From Paludifilum halophilum (GTDB taxonomy: Bacteria > Bacillota > Bacilli > Thermoactinomycetales > DSM-45169), in contig NZ_NOWF01000010.1 in assembly GCF_002245355.1 (NCBI RefSeq), forward strand, positions 41,739-105,738: DNA of 64,000 nucleotides, in the 5' to 3' direction. The translations under genes were made by a program, and so were the position numbers. The notes under the pieces were generated by a model. That model saw only the letters and a program-made list of their open reading frames with translations, was not told the origin of the DNA and did no database searches. Below are positions 63,840 to 64,000 of the stretch, one piece after another (position 1 is the stretch's first letter; every line of letters begins with the position of its first letter).

Positions 63840-64000
63840 ATGACTCAGAACGGGAAGCGCTCGGTTCATTCAAAAGATGCGGTTGCAAACAATAAACCGT
63901 CGTTGAAGCGGAAGGAAGATCGGGATAAAAAAAATCCGCCGGTGCTGGGGCGGAAACGGTGGGCCCAAGGGGTTCTCGGGGGGCTGTTGGCGGCGGGAGT
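63840..64000 (+). CDS. Start of a membrane protein cut by the window edge
   Basis: ATG 63840, after GAAGGGAGCC, opens a frame with a long basic cytoplasmic segment (MTQNGKRSVHSKDAVANNKP ... RKRWAQG) followed by the beginning of a hydrophobic helix (VLGGLLAAGV). This layout is common in bitopic cell-envelope proteins such as penicillin-binding proteins and LytR-type proteins, but the visible 53 residues do not allow an assignment. Confidence 0.65.
   Translation, partial: MTQNGKRSVHSKDAVANNKPSLKRKEDRDKKNPPVLGRKRWAQGVLGGLLAAG

Overview
The window is a chromosomal segment of a Gram-positive bacterium of the Bacilli. Gene order at the left (pyrimidine genes, then an rqcH/yloA homologue and a yloB-type calcium ATPase) matches Bacillus subtilis. 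There is an S-box riboswitch, a B. subtilis-type glpF-glpK-glpP-glpD cluster, strong Shine-Dalgarno sites and frequent TTG/GTG starts. The clearly GC-rich coding background and mix of families suggest a Thermoactinomycetaceae-like organism (inference only). No tRNA, rRNA or CRISPR array was seen.

Layout. 1-2.6 kb: end of a pyr operon (carB, pyrF, pyrE). 2.7-4.6 kb: gene remnants, a truncated short repeat element, a tartronate-semialdehyde-reductase-like gene and a YbjQ protein. 4.7-14 kb: rqcH, Ca-ATPase, dapF, ilvA and a YhdT/PanF pantothenate symporter pair. 14-26 kb: peroxiredoxin with a structured leader, a split Tm-1-like gene pair, a GH10-like glycosidase, an M14 carboxypeptidase, pgi, phosphoglucomutase, and an S-box-controlled metY.

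25.8-52 kb is an anaerobic nitrogen-oxide region: flavohaemoglobin (hmp), a cupin-haemerythrin fusion, a radical SAM/SPASM protein, a four-helix membrane protein, narGHJI, a nitrate transporter fused to a PAS domain, quinol nitric oxide reductase, a broken SufT-like gene, an HPr-like protein without the phosphorylated histidine, and a cysteine-free Crp/Fnr regulator. Eight palindromes of the form TGTGA-N6-TCACA (exact or with one or two changes) lie upstream of these genes, and several sit at one fixed distance from a CATACT-like -10 box. The recognition helix of the regulator keeps the CRP-type Arg-Glu...Arg residues that read TGTGA, so it is the best local candidate to act at them. The region is interrupted at 29.4-37.1 kb by a 7.7 kb island, partly AT-rich and bounded by 34-bp inverted repeats (33 of 34 identical). 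The island holds IS5, IS1182, IS256, Tn3 and tyrosine-recombinase relics, a relic recombination site, a two-gene membrane/secreted cassette enclosed by inverted copies of one terminator, and an MFS efflux gene.

52-64 kb: a ROK regulator with a sugar ABC importer lacking its own ATPase, the glycerol operon glpFKPD behind an antitermination-type leader, threonine synthase, and the start of a membrane protein cut by the window edge.
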